Of a stretch of DNA of 64,000 nt, positions 24,222 to 36,938 are shown piece after piece. The DNA lies in contig CM023539.1 in NCBI GenBank assembly GCA_013350335.1, forward strand, positions 30,800,631 through 30,864,630, read 5' to 3'. The notes beneath the pieces were generated by a model that made no database searches, was not told the origin of the DNA, and saw nothing but the letters and a program-made list of their open reading frames with translations. How positions within the stretch are numbered: position 1 is the first letter of the stretch; each line of letters begins with the position of its first letter. This stretch comes from Chimonanthus salicifolius (Eukaryota; Streptophyta; Magnoliopsida; Laurales; Calycanthaceae). The position numbers were made by a program, and so were the translations under genes.

Positions 24222-27200
24222 CTCCCCCTCAAGGTGGAGCGTGTATGTGAATAACGCCCATCTTGCAAAGCAAGTTATGAAATGAATCTTTGCCCAACGA
24301 TTTGGTGAATATATCAGCAATTTGATGAGAAGAGGGGATGTGGTGAGGTACAAGGAGCCCAGATTGTATCTTTTCCGAACAAAGTGACAATCAAACTCAA
24401 TATGTTTGGTCCGTTCATGAAAAAGGGGATTGTCTGCAATGTGTAAAGCAGCTTGATTGTCGCAGAATAAGGTGATGGGTGAAGGGTGGTTGATGCCAAG
24501 ATCACTGAGTAAGTACTTCAACCATTGAAGTTCACATGTCAGAGTGGCCATAGCACGATATTCGACATTAGCAGATGAACGAGAAACTATAGTTTGCTTC
24601 TTCGTCTTCCAAGAAATAAGGTTGGAGCCAAGAAATGTACAATAACCAGTGGCGGACCGAAGAGTGGTTGGGCAACCAGCCCAATCCAAATCACAATATC
24701 CTTTGAGGTGAAGTGTGCTCGATGAAGATAAAAATATCCCTTTATTAACAGAACCCTTCAAATAGCGAATGACACGGTGTGCAGCATCCAGGTGAACACT
24801 ACAAGGAGAGTGCATAAACTGACTGAGAATATGAACTGCATAATTAAGATCTGGCCGGATAACAGTAAGGTAAATAAGATGACCCATAAGAAGGCGATAG
24901 ATGGTGGGATCTGGCAGCAAGGTGCATCATCAGGAGATAACTTCAACTGTTGTTCCATTGGAAAATCGGAAATATGGCCACCAATGAAACCAGAGTCTTT
25001 GAGAATATCTAAAATATATTTGCGTTGAGAGGGAAAAAGACCTTTCTTAGAACTGGCAACTTTAATACCGAGAAAATATTTGAGTATCTCCAAGTCTTTG
25101 ATATAAAACTTTTCTTCAATGAAGTGCTTAAGGCGTTTGATGGCCAAACCATCATTGCCAGTCAGAATAATATCATCCACATACACGAGCTCAAAGGTGG
25201 AAGAGCGTCCTTGATGATAGGTAAACAAAGAATAATCAGACTTGGAGTGTGAGAAACCAGCGTGAAGAAAGATCGACAAACATTTGGCAAACCATTGCCG
25301 GGAAGCTTGCTTGAACCCATAAATGGATTTGTTTAAGCAACAAACCCGTTGTTCCCCCTGTCGTGAAATACCAGGTGGAAGCATCATATAGACTTCCTCA
25401 TTGAGATCACCTTTTAAGAAGGCATTGTTGACATCAAGTTGATGAAAAGGTCAATTCTTGACTGAAGCAATAGAAAGCAACACATGAGCGGTGACAAGTT
25501 TAGCAATAGGAGCAAAAGTATCATGATAGTTCAGGCCTTCAACCTGAGTGAAGCCTTCGGCAACCAGAATAACTTTATAGAGTTCAAGAGACCCATCAGA
25601 TCTTTACTTGATTTTGTAGACCCACTTGCAACCAATGGGTTTCTTATTGGCGGGCAGAGAGGTAAGACTCCAGGTATCATTTTTCTCCAAGGCTGCAATC
25701 TCATTTTCCATGGCCTCTTTCCAATGCGGCGATTTAACCGCTTGGGAAAAGGTGCGTGACTCATCTGAGGAACAAATAGAAGAAAGAAAAGAGAGATGTA
25801 CAATAGAAAAATGAGAAGTAGAGAGATAATGATGAAGAGGATAAGGACTACCTGACAAGTGGAAGAAGATGGAGAGGGCTGATGCTCATCAGAGGCAGTG
25901 GAACACTGATAATCATCCAAATGAGGAGGTGGGCGTTGAATGCGATGAGGACGGTCGATTGGTGTCAAAGCAGTAGGTGGAATAACAGTGGACTGTCCCA
26001 AATCGAGAGGAGGAGAGGCAGTGTCGGACGGTGAGGCTGGAGGGATGGAAATAACAGAAAGGTCAGTGGGAAAGGCGAAGGTGGGGTCATCAGGAATGGG
26101 TAAGGGGGTAACACGAGAGGAGGAGGGTACATCACTATAGGGAAAAATGCCTTCGTAAAAGGTGATCTCACGGGAAGTATAAATGGTTTTTGAGGCTAAG
26201 TAAAAAATGCGGTAACCTTTCTTAGCATAGGGATAGCCAATAAAAAGTCCTGGTTTGGCACGTTGGTCAAACTTATGTTGTATAGATTGATTATGACCAT
26301 AACAAAGACTGCCAAAGACACGTAAATGGGAATAATCCGGTTTGGAGTTAAACAAGACTTCATTTGGTGATTTGTCGCCTGAAAGGGATGTTGGCATTTT
26401 GTTGATTAGATAGGTGGCAGTAAGGACGCACTCACCCCAAAGCTGGAGAGGGAGGTGAGATTGAAAACGAAGGACAAGGGCAACTTCAAGAAGATGAAGA
26501 TGTTTTCGTTCAACAATGTCATTTTGTTGTGGCGTGGCAACACAACTATGTTGGTGGATGATCCCATGGGTAGAAAAGAAATGTTACATGGCAGTGGAGA
26601 GAAACTCAGTACCGTTATCTAAACGAACTTGCTGAATAACAGGAAAAAGTTCACCACCAATGCCAGAATGAACAGAACCAATCGTATAACGAAATTGGGT
26701 TTGAATCATGGCAAAAGATGATGTTATATGTTTGTGGGTTTCAAATTTAACATGCATGAGGTAAATCCATGTGCAACGAGTGAAATCATCTACTATAGTT
26801 AAAAAATATCGAGAACCATTTAAAGATGGTTGAGAAAAGGGTCCCCAAATATCATAATGAATTAATGCAAATGGTCTATTAGTATTAATAGAACTAGAAG
26901 GAAAATGTAACCGTTTATGCTTAGCTTGAGGACAAATAGCACAATGTTTATTCTGAAAGCAAGAAATAAAAGGAATATCCTTTGCTAAAAGATGTAAACT
27001 ATGTTTATTCAAATGTCCAAGTCGGAAATGCCAGAGATCAATAGAAGGTGGTGTGACTACAGTGAGGGCTAAGGTCGCATGGAAGTAATAAAGACCGTCA
27101 TGAGCATTACCCTGTCCAATCATCTTCCTCGTTGACAGGTCCTAAAAAGGCAACGAGTAGAAGAAAAAGTCACCAAACAAGAAGAGGATTAGTGAATTAA

Positions 27201-28510
27201 TGAACAAAAAAAAAGGTTAAATTTGAAAGATGGAACAAATAGCACATGCTCAAGTGTAATGGATGATGAAAGATGAACAGTTCCAACGTGCGCGACTAGT
27301 GCGGTGGAACCATCAAGAAGGTGCATAAAAGGGGGGGTTAGGATAAGATAGGAAGAAAATAAAGCTAAAGAAGAACACATGTGGTTGCTGGCGCCAGTGT
27401 CTATAATCCAAACAGAGTGAGAAGGAACAGAAAGGGCAATACCTGCAAGATGAGCTGAAGATGTGCTACTACCTAGAGAAATCATAGCCAACAACTGATT
27501 ATACTGGTCCTGAGTGAGTGCAGGCGGAGTCATGGATGGATCAGCAGGGCGTGGCAGAGGCTGAGTAACAAAAGCATGATCACAAGACGGAGCCGAAGAT
27601 GATGGTGCATCAGATTTGCCTAGAGGATAACCCAGAAGCTTGTAGCAACGATCACGATTGTGGCCATCTCGTCCACAATGAGTGCAGTGGAAATGAGGTT
27701 TATGGTTGGCAGAAGGACCACGCTGAGAAGGGCCCCCGCAAGTAGTAGGTTTGGCAACAAGAGCTGTTGCATTTGGAGTGAGAGAGGAGGCTGAATGAAT
27801 CTCCTGTTGTTTCTCTTCCTGACGAACTAAAGAATAAATCTTCGTAACGTTGGGAAAAGGGTCCATAATAAGAACTTGACTTCGAAGAGCAGCAAAACGG
27901 TCATGTAGACCCTGTAAAATTCCATGGCACGAGTCTGCTGAAGATGATTGGCGACAGCTTGCCCATGACCACAAGTGCAAGGGGGTATGGAAAGAAGAGA
28001 ACTAAGCTCATTCCACATAGCTTCGAGACGAGTGTAATATGCAGAGACGGACAAATTATCCTGTGTGAGGGTGGAGATAGATCATGTCAACTGATAAAAC
28101 TGTAAAGCATTCGACTGAGAAAAATGCTCAAAGGGATCAAGCTAAATATCTCGGGCGGTTGTGGCATACAAAACACTGGTACAAATGTCAGTAGTGATGG
28201 AATTAAGTAGCCACAAAATGACCATATTATTGCAACGTTCCCAATTACCAAGATCAGGCTATGTAGAAGGTTGCACAAAGGTGTCATCGACGAAACCAAA
28301 TCTGTTTTTATCGTGTAAAGCTATTGTAATAGCGAGAAACCAAGAACCATTATTATCACCGCAAAGAGGAGGTGAAACAAGAACCAATGTCGGACTATCT
28401 AAGTGATGAAGCGTGAAAGGGTCGACGGCGGGACTGGCAGAAGAGGAGCTGCCAGAGCCGAGTTGTGCGCCAGCTGTGGAAGAAGTCTGAGCAGAGGCAG
28501 TGGCAGCCAT
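24222..28510 (-). pseudogene. Copia gag-pol polyprotein, broken
   Basis: The frame opens at the ATG at 28510 (MAATASAQ) with a gag N-terminus (NGSWFLAITIALHDKN). A stop lies near 28262 and a frameshift near 27920. A CCHC knuckle (CTHCGRDGHNRDRC) is at about 27670 and the protease DTGA at about 27405. Integrase follows: WHFRLGH, the zinc-type CAICPQAKH, DIWGPF, RLDNGTEF; a Gln-to-stop change lies near 26584, then GERKH-like IVERKH and LFIGYP. RT starts near 25800 with WVYKIK, has stops near 25605 and 25455, and contains YVDD at 25172-25183. A frameshift near 24910 leads into RNase H (YCDLDWAG, SRSSANVEYRA, LFCDNQAA). At least five lesions are visible. Confidence 0.9.
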
Positions 28511-29306
28511 GAAAGCAAAAGATGGTGCTATTGGGATGCGTGAAACAGATCTGAGCTCAGATCTTGAAGGTGGGCAGCAATCTCGAACTTGGACGAAATG
28601 TTGAGTACCGTCGCCGAAAGAGATGCAGAATCGCAGAGCAGCGGGTCGGCAAGATGCAGTTCGGCAACTTGCAAAGCAACAAATCGACAAGGCACAAATC
28701 GGCGACCACTCGAAGTGTTGCTAGAAACACAGTTCACAGTCCGAAGAATGTAGATCTACAAGGAGCCAGCGCCGTTGAAACAACCTAAAAAACAGCCTTG
28801 GAAAAAGTTTGGAGAGTAGATCCAGGCCGTTGAAACAAAGAAGTGCTCAAGGTTGCAGAGACAAAGTCCAAAGCAGAGCGCAGGTCAAGAAGAGGGACGC
28901 TATCTCATAGCACAATGGGAACAATAAAGGCAACTGGGAGTGCGGGCGGAAGTGCAGACAATATGCAGGGCAGCAGATCGAAAATCAGGGAGATCGTCAA
29001 TACGCAGATCAGGGGCAAAGGGTGGCAAAAAGGGAGGTAATACCCAAATCTGCAACTCAGATAGAGCGACAACACTCAGATCAGCAGAGTGGCGGCAAAC
29101 AGCAGACAAGACGTAGGGCTGCAACTCAGGCAGATCTGCGATACACAGATCTGCAAGCCAGAAATGGAAAAAAAAAAAAAAAAAAAACACTGAGGCAATG
29201 ACACAGTACGCGGAAGAGGATTCCGTGTCTGAGAAAAAAAATGGGTTGTGCTCGTTGCTGTGAACAGAAACGAAAAAAAATTAAGGCAAAGATGGAAATC
29301 GAAACT

Positions 29307-29318
29307 TGCTCGATACCA
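29307..29318 (-). other. Primer-binding site of the copia element
   Basis: On the element strand, tggtatcgagca directly follows the 5' LTR. It resembles the Met-tRNA complement TGGTATCAGAGC with small changes. Confidence 0.7.
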
Positions 29319-29501
29319 TGTAAAATAAACACGAGATTTCTTGTCTCTCTTGTGTTATGAGAGAAGAAAATAAGTATTGTATTAATAAAGAAGATTACAA
29401 GATAGAAATCTGGAAGGGAATATACAATTATGGAAATAAAATAAATACAAAGTCAACTCCTTCAATTAACAATGCTTAATTGAAGGAGGCCAACTCTAAT
29501 A
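29319..29501 (-). repeat. 5' LTR of the copia element
   Basis: 183 bp, bounded on the right by the target duplication gagca. Matches 24039-24221. Confidence 0.9.
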
Positions 29502-29506
29502 GAGCA

Positions 29507-32300
29507 GAAGGAAAGTTGTTATTAAAATCCTCAAGCTGATGAGAATAGGGGAAAGACTTCTTGAGGAATCTTGATATGTGTACTCTTCAATTTGTACTAT
29601 GTGTATAGGTGGGATCGGATTATGTCGCGTCTGCTCGAGATGATTTTAGATTTCTCAATCTAACTTAACTTGAATTTTATGAAGATTTTTGTCTTAATTT
29701 AATTCCACTTAAAATACACAAATACATAATCCAAACCCACTGATTTCTCATATCAGGTCATGTGGGTTAGATTAAAACTCAATCCAAACTTCACCCTTAC
29801 TGACCAATTTGCACTATTACATATGGGGTAACCATCCTCACAAAGGTGAATGATGACAAAATCTGCGTTGAAATCCGTGGCCATGTGGAGCTTAATTTCT
29901 TCAAGGATAAACTCTCCCATACTTTGATATCGCGATTTGGCTAGATCATTAGCCTTCGCATTTGATTCAAAAGAGCATAGCTGGATTTGGACATTAAGCA
30001 GCTTCCCCATTTGTGAGAGAGATTGTAAGACATCTGTAATGAGAGACACCTCTTCTTTATTTTCTCTTTGATCATAATGGATCGATGTTGAACCTCGTGG
30101 ACATACCGAAAGGGAACCACGTATGATCTTTATATAGTGGCTTGTTTCTCTTTGGTGATTTCTCTTTTTTTATCTTCGATATTGTTATTTGCTTGTGGAC
30201 GAAAGACATTTCCTCTCAATACATTTTGTATTGAGTCACGTTCTCCATGTAGAATAATATCTTTAGCAAACTGAAGAATTGAAATAGTGGGACACCACAA
30301 AATAGTTTTGGGATTTTGTTTTTTTCTGGCCACTTTCACCTTTCACATCACAACACACATATGCTGCCTTTGGTTGAGGGGTAAATTTTTCAAGGGGTGT
30401 AACAAGGGGTGGATATCCAGGGGATGTAACCAAAAGTGAATACCCTTTGCTTCCAAAGGATATTCAAAAGATAAAGGAGAGGGATAAAGAAAGGCAAAAT
30501 TTTTTGCTTTTACTCTTAAATTACCAAAAAAGGGTAATGAAGGGTGTTACCCCATTACCTTTACACCTCCCTCATCCAAAACGTAGCCATAATGTTAAAA
30601 TAGGGAGAAAAGGAATTGCCTTGACAAATGCTCAATGAAGGAAAAATGGGTCAGTAGGGCTTCCATTGATAAAGATTTGAAAGGAAGACAAGCAGACACA
30701 AGACAACTGGTTGACCTTTACTCGGTAGTCGCATGTTTGGTGAAACTGTCTGATAAAAGATGAAGGAGAGAGAATAACATGATTTTGCAATGTCCAATTT
30801 TGCCCGAAGCCATTATGTTAAGTCCCTTTTGTCTCTCACATGGAATTTAGGAATTCCGTTGGAATGATAACACTTTCCTGCATACCTTTTACAAATGCTG
30901 CTTAATTTTAGGAAATAAGGTTGAGAAGATGTGGGGTGGATAACAATGTTATAGTATTTTTCTAAAAAAATTAAATTTAAAATTGAAATGTTGCTTTATT
31001 AGTAAAACTGAATTTTTTTCTTGTTTTCTAAATTTGAAGCCAAACTAAAATTTTCAACTTGGAAGTAAATTTTCTACAAAGTTTAAAATTTCATATTTTT
31101 TTGGCAATTTTTTTATTGTGATCTATAAATACCATCTGAACTCATCATTTTTTTCAAGTCTTCCATTGCTTGGGATCCTCACTCTTGCCTAGTGCAAGAG
31201 AAAAAAATAAAAATAAAAATAAATTTTATAATAATAATAATAATAATAATAAAAGTTAGGAATAGGGATTAAAGAGCTCAACGACTCTCTCCCTTAATGG
31301 TTTTGTAACTCTCAGGATTCAAATTTCTTAACTGTTTGGAAGAGAAACCTTTAGAACGGTGATCGTTTTTACTTCTAGATGAGATAATGATAGTGTCCAA
31401 AGGATGGAAAAGAAATTAGCTTAGCTACAGAAGTCCCATAGGAGAGAAGTAGTCCGAAGGTGCCCTTAAGGCCTCCCAATTTCATGCAAGAGGTATAGAG
31501 CAATGTTATTAGAACCGGACCATCTAACGAACTATCTTCGAGGAACGTTGGGTTCAATCGTGGTCAAAGTCGGTCAAAGCTGGTCAAGTAATAATGTAAT
31601 AAAAATATTACAAATAATATTAAATTATTAATTTTATTTTTTTTGTTTAACACTTCAGATTCTAAGAAATATACCAAAACGGTAAAGGATGTGGGATGGG
31701 AATGGTAAGGCACTTTTATATTTCAAGTATCTCCATTTTTAATATTAAAGTTTGGTATTTTGAAGGGGAATTTTTTTTTTAAAAAAAAAACTCAAATTTG
31801 ATTTTTCACGGTCTAACTTGGTCCAACACAGTTTTTTGCGGTTTAACTACAAAAATGGTTTTTGAGCTGGACCGAACCGGAATCCTGGCAGCTCAGGTCG
31901 AACCGCCAGTCATAGTGCGGTTCAGTTCGGTTTTGATAGCACTAGTATGGAGGGATGAACCAGATAGAAGGAAGCTCTCTCTTTATAAGGTCTGAGTAGA
32001 AAAGAGGGGTAGTGAGTTTCCAAAACATGGATTGGCTCTTATACCCATCTTGCCCCCACTCGCTTGGACAATCCAATATTGAATACCGGATCATCTGATG
32101 CTTGTCGAATCATCCAGTCCCTCTCCCAAATCGTCCTACAAAGAGCAACCATGTCAGTGCCCCGGCCTTGCCGAGTCCCTATGTTTGTCAATTCCATGAC
32201 TTAGGAAGAAGCACTTGCTAGAAGCTTGAAAACTCAAGGTGATCAAGTGTGAATATCATGCTCTACCTGATTAAAGTTCATCGTTATAGCAATTACAAAA
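29507..32300. other. Intergenic, no gene recognised
   Basis: The first ~90 bp continue the degraded coding-like segment split by the copia insertion. A - strand ORF of 98 codons (29753-30049) and one of 69 codons (30130-30339) have no motif I can defend. A (TAA)n microsatellite lies at about 31228-31251. The rest is AT-rich. Confidence 0.5.
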
Positions 32301-33747
32301 CAGGTATTTGGCCATAAATGACTTTAGGTGGTACCCACACCTTAGGAGGACCATTCCTAGGCTTAGTTGAACAAATGATAAAAACCTAGAAAAGAAGCTG
32401 GACAGTAAACGAACTTGGAAATATGATTTCAGTTCACTGTCAACTCGACCAGTCGTTCTCACCTACCCCTCGTTGGAGACAGAATCGACCCATCGTGTAA
32501 CAGCCCGGCCCATAAAAAGGGCTTGGGGATCGGCCAACAAGATATTGTCCGCTTTGGGCCCACACGTGCACACGGGCAAGCCCGCACTGTTTTTGGATCG
32601 GACCCGGCCCAAGTCCGAGTCCAAAACGCATCTTGTTGGTTTGAGGGAGCAAGACTACTTATAAACCCCCTCTCAAACTCCTCAACTTCTGATGTGGGAC
32701 TTTCCACAACTCCCACCCACTGCTGGGCTGTCGGATCCGACCAGCCCACTCTGCTGGCCAATCCGACAGGGCCCAGTTTCACTTGGATCAGCCTATCTAG
32801 GGCCTAGCCTCTGCTCATGGGTCAGGATATCACACATCGTGGTCAAAGACTAGTCAGCTAGATTGACAAAGGTTTTGGATCATACAATTGTCATTCTGGG
32901 TATGCCTATGATCGAGAGTCTCGTATGCACCGACTCCTCAGTCAAAGGATGAAACGACCCCTCGTGGTCAACGACTCTTTGATAAAGACTTCTGAGTTCT
33001 AGAACTTAAAACTTAGGTGGACTATCGAGAAAACAGACATATCGGTAATACAGACCAGTCGAGAGTACCATGACCAACACCTCGATAAAGGGCGACAGAT
33101 CAGTCTAGGTAAAACTAGTTTCTAGACTTGAAACCCTATCAGTATGGTGTTGCCCTAGACCGAGCCTCTCGTATGGACCAACCTCTCAGTGCCATGATTG
33201 TCGACCCATCGGTAACACAGACCTATTGGCCAAATAAAAATTGTGACGATAAAAGTGCATTTAATGCTCAACGATCGGGTAATTAAACGGTAATATTTTT
33301 AGTCACCGACCCCTCTGTGCGCCCGACCTATTGGCACTAGACTGTCCCAAAAAACTGGTTGCCTTCTCTATAAATAACAATCTTTGTGCAACCAAGTGGA
33401 CATCCTTTGAAAAAATTGTTGGACCCTCATCATTATCAGTGAACTTAAACAAGGGCCAACAAAAAGATCACTCTCTCTTGTGATTACACTTGGGAAATCT
33501 AATATAACCAAATCATAGTGATTGTAGTTGTGAAAAGAGAGAGAGGGGAAATGATATACAAACTAGGAAAGATTTGGTAGAACCAGCTTCATAGTCACAC
33601 TGAAATTGTGATTGCTCAACAATGGCTACAAGGCGAAGCGTCGGGATTAATTCGGGCACACATTGGGTGGATCTTTGAGAAGCACATATCATCAAAAGAG
33701 AGCTACGAAGGCAACTGCTTCTTGGTTTTAATTTTATTTAAAACCTT
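32301..33747 (+). mobile_element. Element A copy 2, left LTR portion
   Basis: It matches the window start (1-~1092) from the block ggccat(a)aatgactttagg onward, interrupted by a 339-bp solo LTR at 32496-32834. It ends abruptly at ttaaaacctt, where element B begins. The rest of this LTR and the interior resume at 51074. Confidence 0.7.
32496..32834 (-). mobile_element. Solo LTR (339 bp) of a small non-coding LTR family
   Basis: It begins TGTAACA and ends TATCACA, and is flanked by the perfect 5-bp duplication catcg (32491-32495, 32835-32839). Removing it restores continuous element-A LTR sequence. On the - strand it shares the ordered modules gtgggactttcc/agtcccacatc, gggcccaaagcgg and acaatatc with the LTRs at 58248 and 59630, so the natural orientation is -. 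A TATA-like tttataag is present. Confidence 0.85.
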
Positions 33748-36014
33748 TGATGTTAATTTTAAATTACTTGCAAGCATACGAACCAGCTTATAGTATAGAG
33801 TATGAGTGCGAGGTCGTACCCAAGGGAAACCGACAAAATATATGTACGAAATAGAAGATGGCATTATTAAAATGATGTGATTTAAAGAAATAATTTTCTA
33901 AAACATATAGTTATAATCTTAATGTAGAACAATAAATGGTTTTGATGAATTTTGAGAAAGAATAAAATAAATCAATAATAAATAATTTGTTTACATATTT
34001 TACAATGGAATCGGGTCAAATATCGAAGCGGCATGTTATCCTATTTAAAAAATAAATAAATGGTCTAGACTATGAAATATTCTAGAATTATTAAATATAA
34101 TTCAAGTTCCTTATTAAATAAAATTCTAATTGAATTAATTATGTCATCCATTAAAATGGAATTTTTCAAATCAAGCCTTAGGCTTGAGCGAGATTTAAAC
34201 TTGTATTTTCCAAATCTAAAACAAACCGTTCTCGAAAAGAACCTTAGACTGGAAAATCGGTCAAGTCCCACTGATCCTAAAAGGGGTTCCACTTTTCCTT
34301 GAAAAATTCTAATTTTTAATTTGTTTCATAAAGTTCATAAAAAAATTTAATATAAAATTAAAAACCATCATTATTAAATATTTAATAATTGGGAATAACA
34401 TACATCTAAACAAACCGCCATGAATTTTATTTAAAAATTCGGAAATGAAATACAATTCTTTTGGACTTTACATAAACATAAAAAAAAAATAATAATAACT
34501 TACTAGAAATTATTTATTTTTCTTTGTCTTTCGTCGTCCAATTTCAGTCTTCAATATCTTGCCCGGTTCAACCTTCAATGGATTCAAACACTTGAATTTA
34601 TAGGAGAAAAAGGAATGAGATAAGGGACCCTTTAAACTCAGCCGGGATAAGAGACCCATTTAAATTCAATTAAAGGATTGCCGTGGAAGCCTCTTTTATC
34701 ACTATATTTCTTTCCTCTGGTAAAGATCGGCTAACACCTTATTCTTATCTCATCTATCTTTGAAAACCAGCTGCACGGCTGACTCTATCTTATCTCTTCT
34801 TCTCTTATCTTTTCTTCCCAGCTTTCCTATCTTCTTTCTGTTCACAGCTGCCATCGATTCAGCTGCAAGCTGCTACACGGCAGCTTTCCATTTTCTTCTC
34901 TGCTCTACCTTATCCCATCTCAAAATCAAATTCTTCTTTATCCTTTAGTCTTCCTTTCTCAGTTTCAATCTTCTCTTCTTTGGAACCCAGCTGCTACACA
35001 GCAGCTGGTTCTTATCTTCTTTTGATTTTCCATTCCTCTCATAGCCGTTTCTCTCTTCTTCCTTATCTCTATCTTCTCGGCAACCCACCTTCTTCTTATC
35101 TTATCTTCCCAGCTCTATCCGGCAGCTCTCTTCTCATCAAATCTTATCTTCTTCTTCTGCCGATTCAAACTCTAGATCTGTCTCTGCTTTTCAACTGCTG
35201 TGTTCACTATGCGCTGCTTCTTCTCAGCTGGCTGCTATTGGCTTCAGCTGGCTGCCTTTCTTCTCCTCTGCTGTTGTTTGCTCGGCACCTAATCCAGCCA
35301 GAAGGCCAGGTCGTGCTGCCCTTCTCAACTGGTTGTTGTTTGCTGCTGTTCTGCTGCTCTTTTTTGCTGCCCTTCTTCTCAGCTGGTTCTGCTCTGGTGC
35401 TGCTCTGCATCTCAGCTGGCTCCTATTTCTCTTCCGGCTGCTGCCTGCTTCGGTGCTGAGATCGCAACTGCTGTTGGTTGCTGCTGCCGCTGCTCTGCAA
35501 TCTCTTTAGCTTGTTGCTTCCTCTGTGCACCGCTGGCTTCAGCTGCTCCATCTTTTCTCACCTGGCTGCCCTACTTCTCTCCACCGCTGGCTGCTGTTTT
35601 TTCCATCAACCTTAGCACTCTGACTAGGTCTAGCCTTTTGGCTTGCTGCCTCCTCTGTGCGCTGCTAGTCGCTGTTCTTCCCTGCGTCAATTATAATCTA
35701 TCAACAGCAGACTCTACTGCTGCCACTGGTTACAGCTGCTCCACCATAGGCCCAGCTTGGTGTGATCTGATCTTGTTGTTTCTTCTGCTTTCAATCTCTG
35801 CAACGGCCTCTGCTTACTGCTGATTTACAGCTGCTACAAGGTAGCTGCTTCCTCTCCTTTTTCTTCCCATCTGCTAGACTGATGCCGCTTGCTCTTGTGT
35901 GTGCCACTGCTGCTTTCATTCATTGATCCGGCTTAGTGGCTGCCGTGATGGATGGCTGCCGTACATCTCAGATGGCTGCCGTACATCTCAGTTGGCTGCC
36001 TCCTTCACTGTTTC
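33748..36014 (-). repeat. Element B, 3' LTR (left in window)
   Basis: Nearly collinear with 48833-51073; I count about 11 differences in the first 200 bp. It starts tgatgttaattttaaat and ends cactgtttc. Its 34750-36000 part is CT-rich with many gctgctg blocks, producing long leucine/serine-rich ORFs that are not genes. Confidence 0.85.
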
Positions 36015-36059
36015 TTCCATAAGTCCTACAACCAGATAAAGAAAAAAACATAGAAAAGA

Positions 36060-36938
36060 AATAGAAATAAAAAAAGAAATGGTAATAGTTTCTTTAGGCT
36101 TTCCTTCATGGTCTATCTGGAAAGAAAGGAATCAAAGGGTTTTCGAGGGGATTGCTTCGGACTTCAATGGTCTTTTCCTAAACACAAAATGGAGACTTTG
36201 TTCTTGGCTTTGTGCTAATAAGGAGTTCAGGGATTTCAAGGTTAGCGATATGTTTCAGTCGTGGGAGGGGTGTATGAAATCATATTTGAAAGTTAAGAAA
36301 GTTATGGCCTTGTGGTCCCCTCCTGCGAGAGGGGAACTCAAATTTAATGTTGATGGCGCCTCAAGAGGTAAACCGGGACCTGCGGGAATTGGAAGCGTAC
36401 TTAGGGATCATCGGGAAACTGTAACATTGATCTTCTCAGAATCTGTGGGCTCCAAAGAATCCAATGAGGCGGAACTTTTGGCTATTCGGAGGGCTTTAAG
36501 TTTAGGGACCGTATTAGAAGGTGTTAAATTAGTTATTGAGAGTGATTCCTCCAATGCTATTAAATGGGCTAGTGGAGAGAAGCGTCCTCCATGGAGGCTT
36601 ACTACTTTGGCGAGAGAGATTAAGGTTTTGTCCTTGGGCTTAGAGGTATCATTTTCACACATTAGTCGCTCGGCCAATGGTGTTGCAGACTTTTTTGCAA
36701 AAAATGGAGTTGATGGAGCTATTCAAGGCATTTTTCATTTATCAGATGGATAGCCTTACATGACCTTTGTATTTGTCTTGTTTTTTAGGACTTGGTGGGG
36801 TTTTGGTTTCTTTGGATTGTTATTTTGTTTTTATCTCTTATTTATGGTCTAATTCTCTTAGGCCCTCTCTTTGAATTCTCTTCTCTTGTATTTTTCTCTT
36901 CTAATGATATTAACCTTTTAACTGCTCAAAAAAAAAAG
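36060..36938 (+). mobile_element. 5'-truncated LINE (L1-type) with RNase H domain and poly(A)
   Basis: The open frame 36079-36753 starts inside a LINE ORF2 C-terminus (SIWKERNQRVFEG) and continues into a plant-type RNase H domain with all four acidic residues in context: FNVDGASRGKPG, SNEAELLAIRRAL, IESDSSNAIKWA, RSANGVADFFAKNG. A ~185-bp 3' tail ends in a poly(A) run at 36929-36938. This is the usual outcome of abortive target-primed reverse transcription. It lies within element B just inside its LTR. I found no clear target duplication. Confidence 0.8.

Larger units (their letters stand above)
24039..29501 (-). mobile_element. Ty1-copia retrotransposon, full-length but defective, - strand
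   Basis: LTRs of 183 bp at both ends, flanked by the 5-bp duplication gagca (24034-24038 and 29502-29506). Primer site and polypurine tract sit just inside. Gene order gag, protease, integrase, RT, RNase H is the Ty1-copia order. LTRs differ at about 10 of 183 positions, so the insertion is moderately old. LTR ends read TG...TA rather than TG...CA in both copies. Frames are broken by stops and frameshifts, so the copy is not autonomous. Confidence 0.93.

Noticed and set aside
28259..29332. Several small ORFs on both strands near the copia 5' end
   Set aside because: They are out-of-frame shadows in the copia leader and gag; only the frame from the ATG at 28510 matches copia gag.
29753..30339. 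- strand ORFs of 98 and 69 codons as LINE RNase H remnants
   Set aside because: A weak resemblance (NAKANDLAKS) to the RNase H C-terminal motif is not backed by the other catalytic segments.
34980..35823. Long + strand ORFs rich in Leu, Ser and Cys
   Set aside because: They lie inside the CT-rich part of an element B LTR and recur at 50067-50901 with frame changes. Composition, not coding, explains them.
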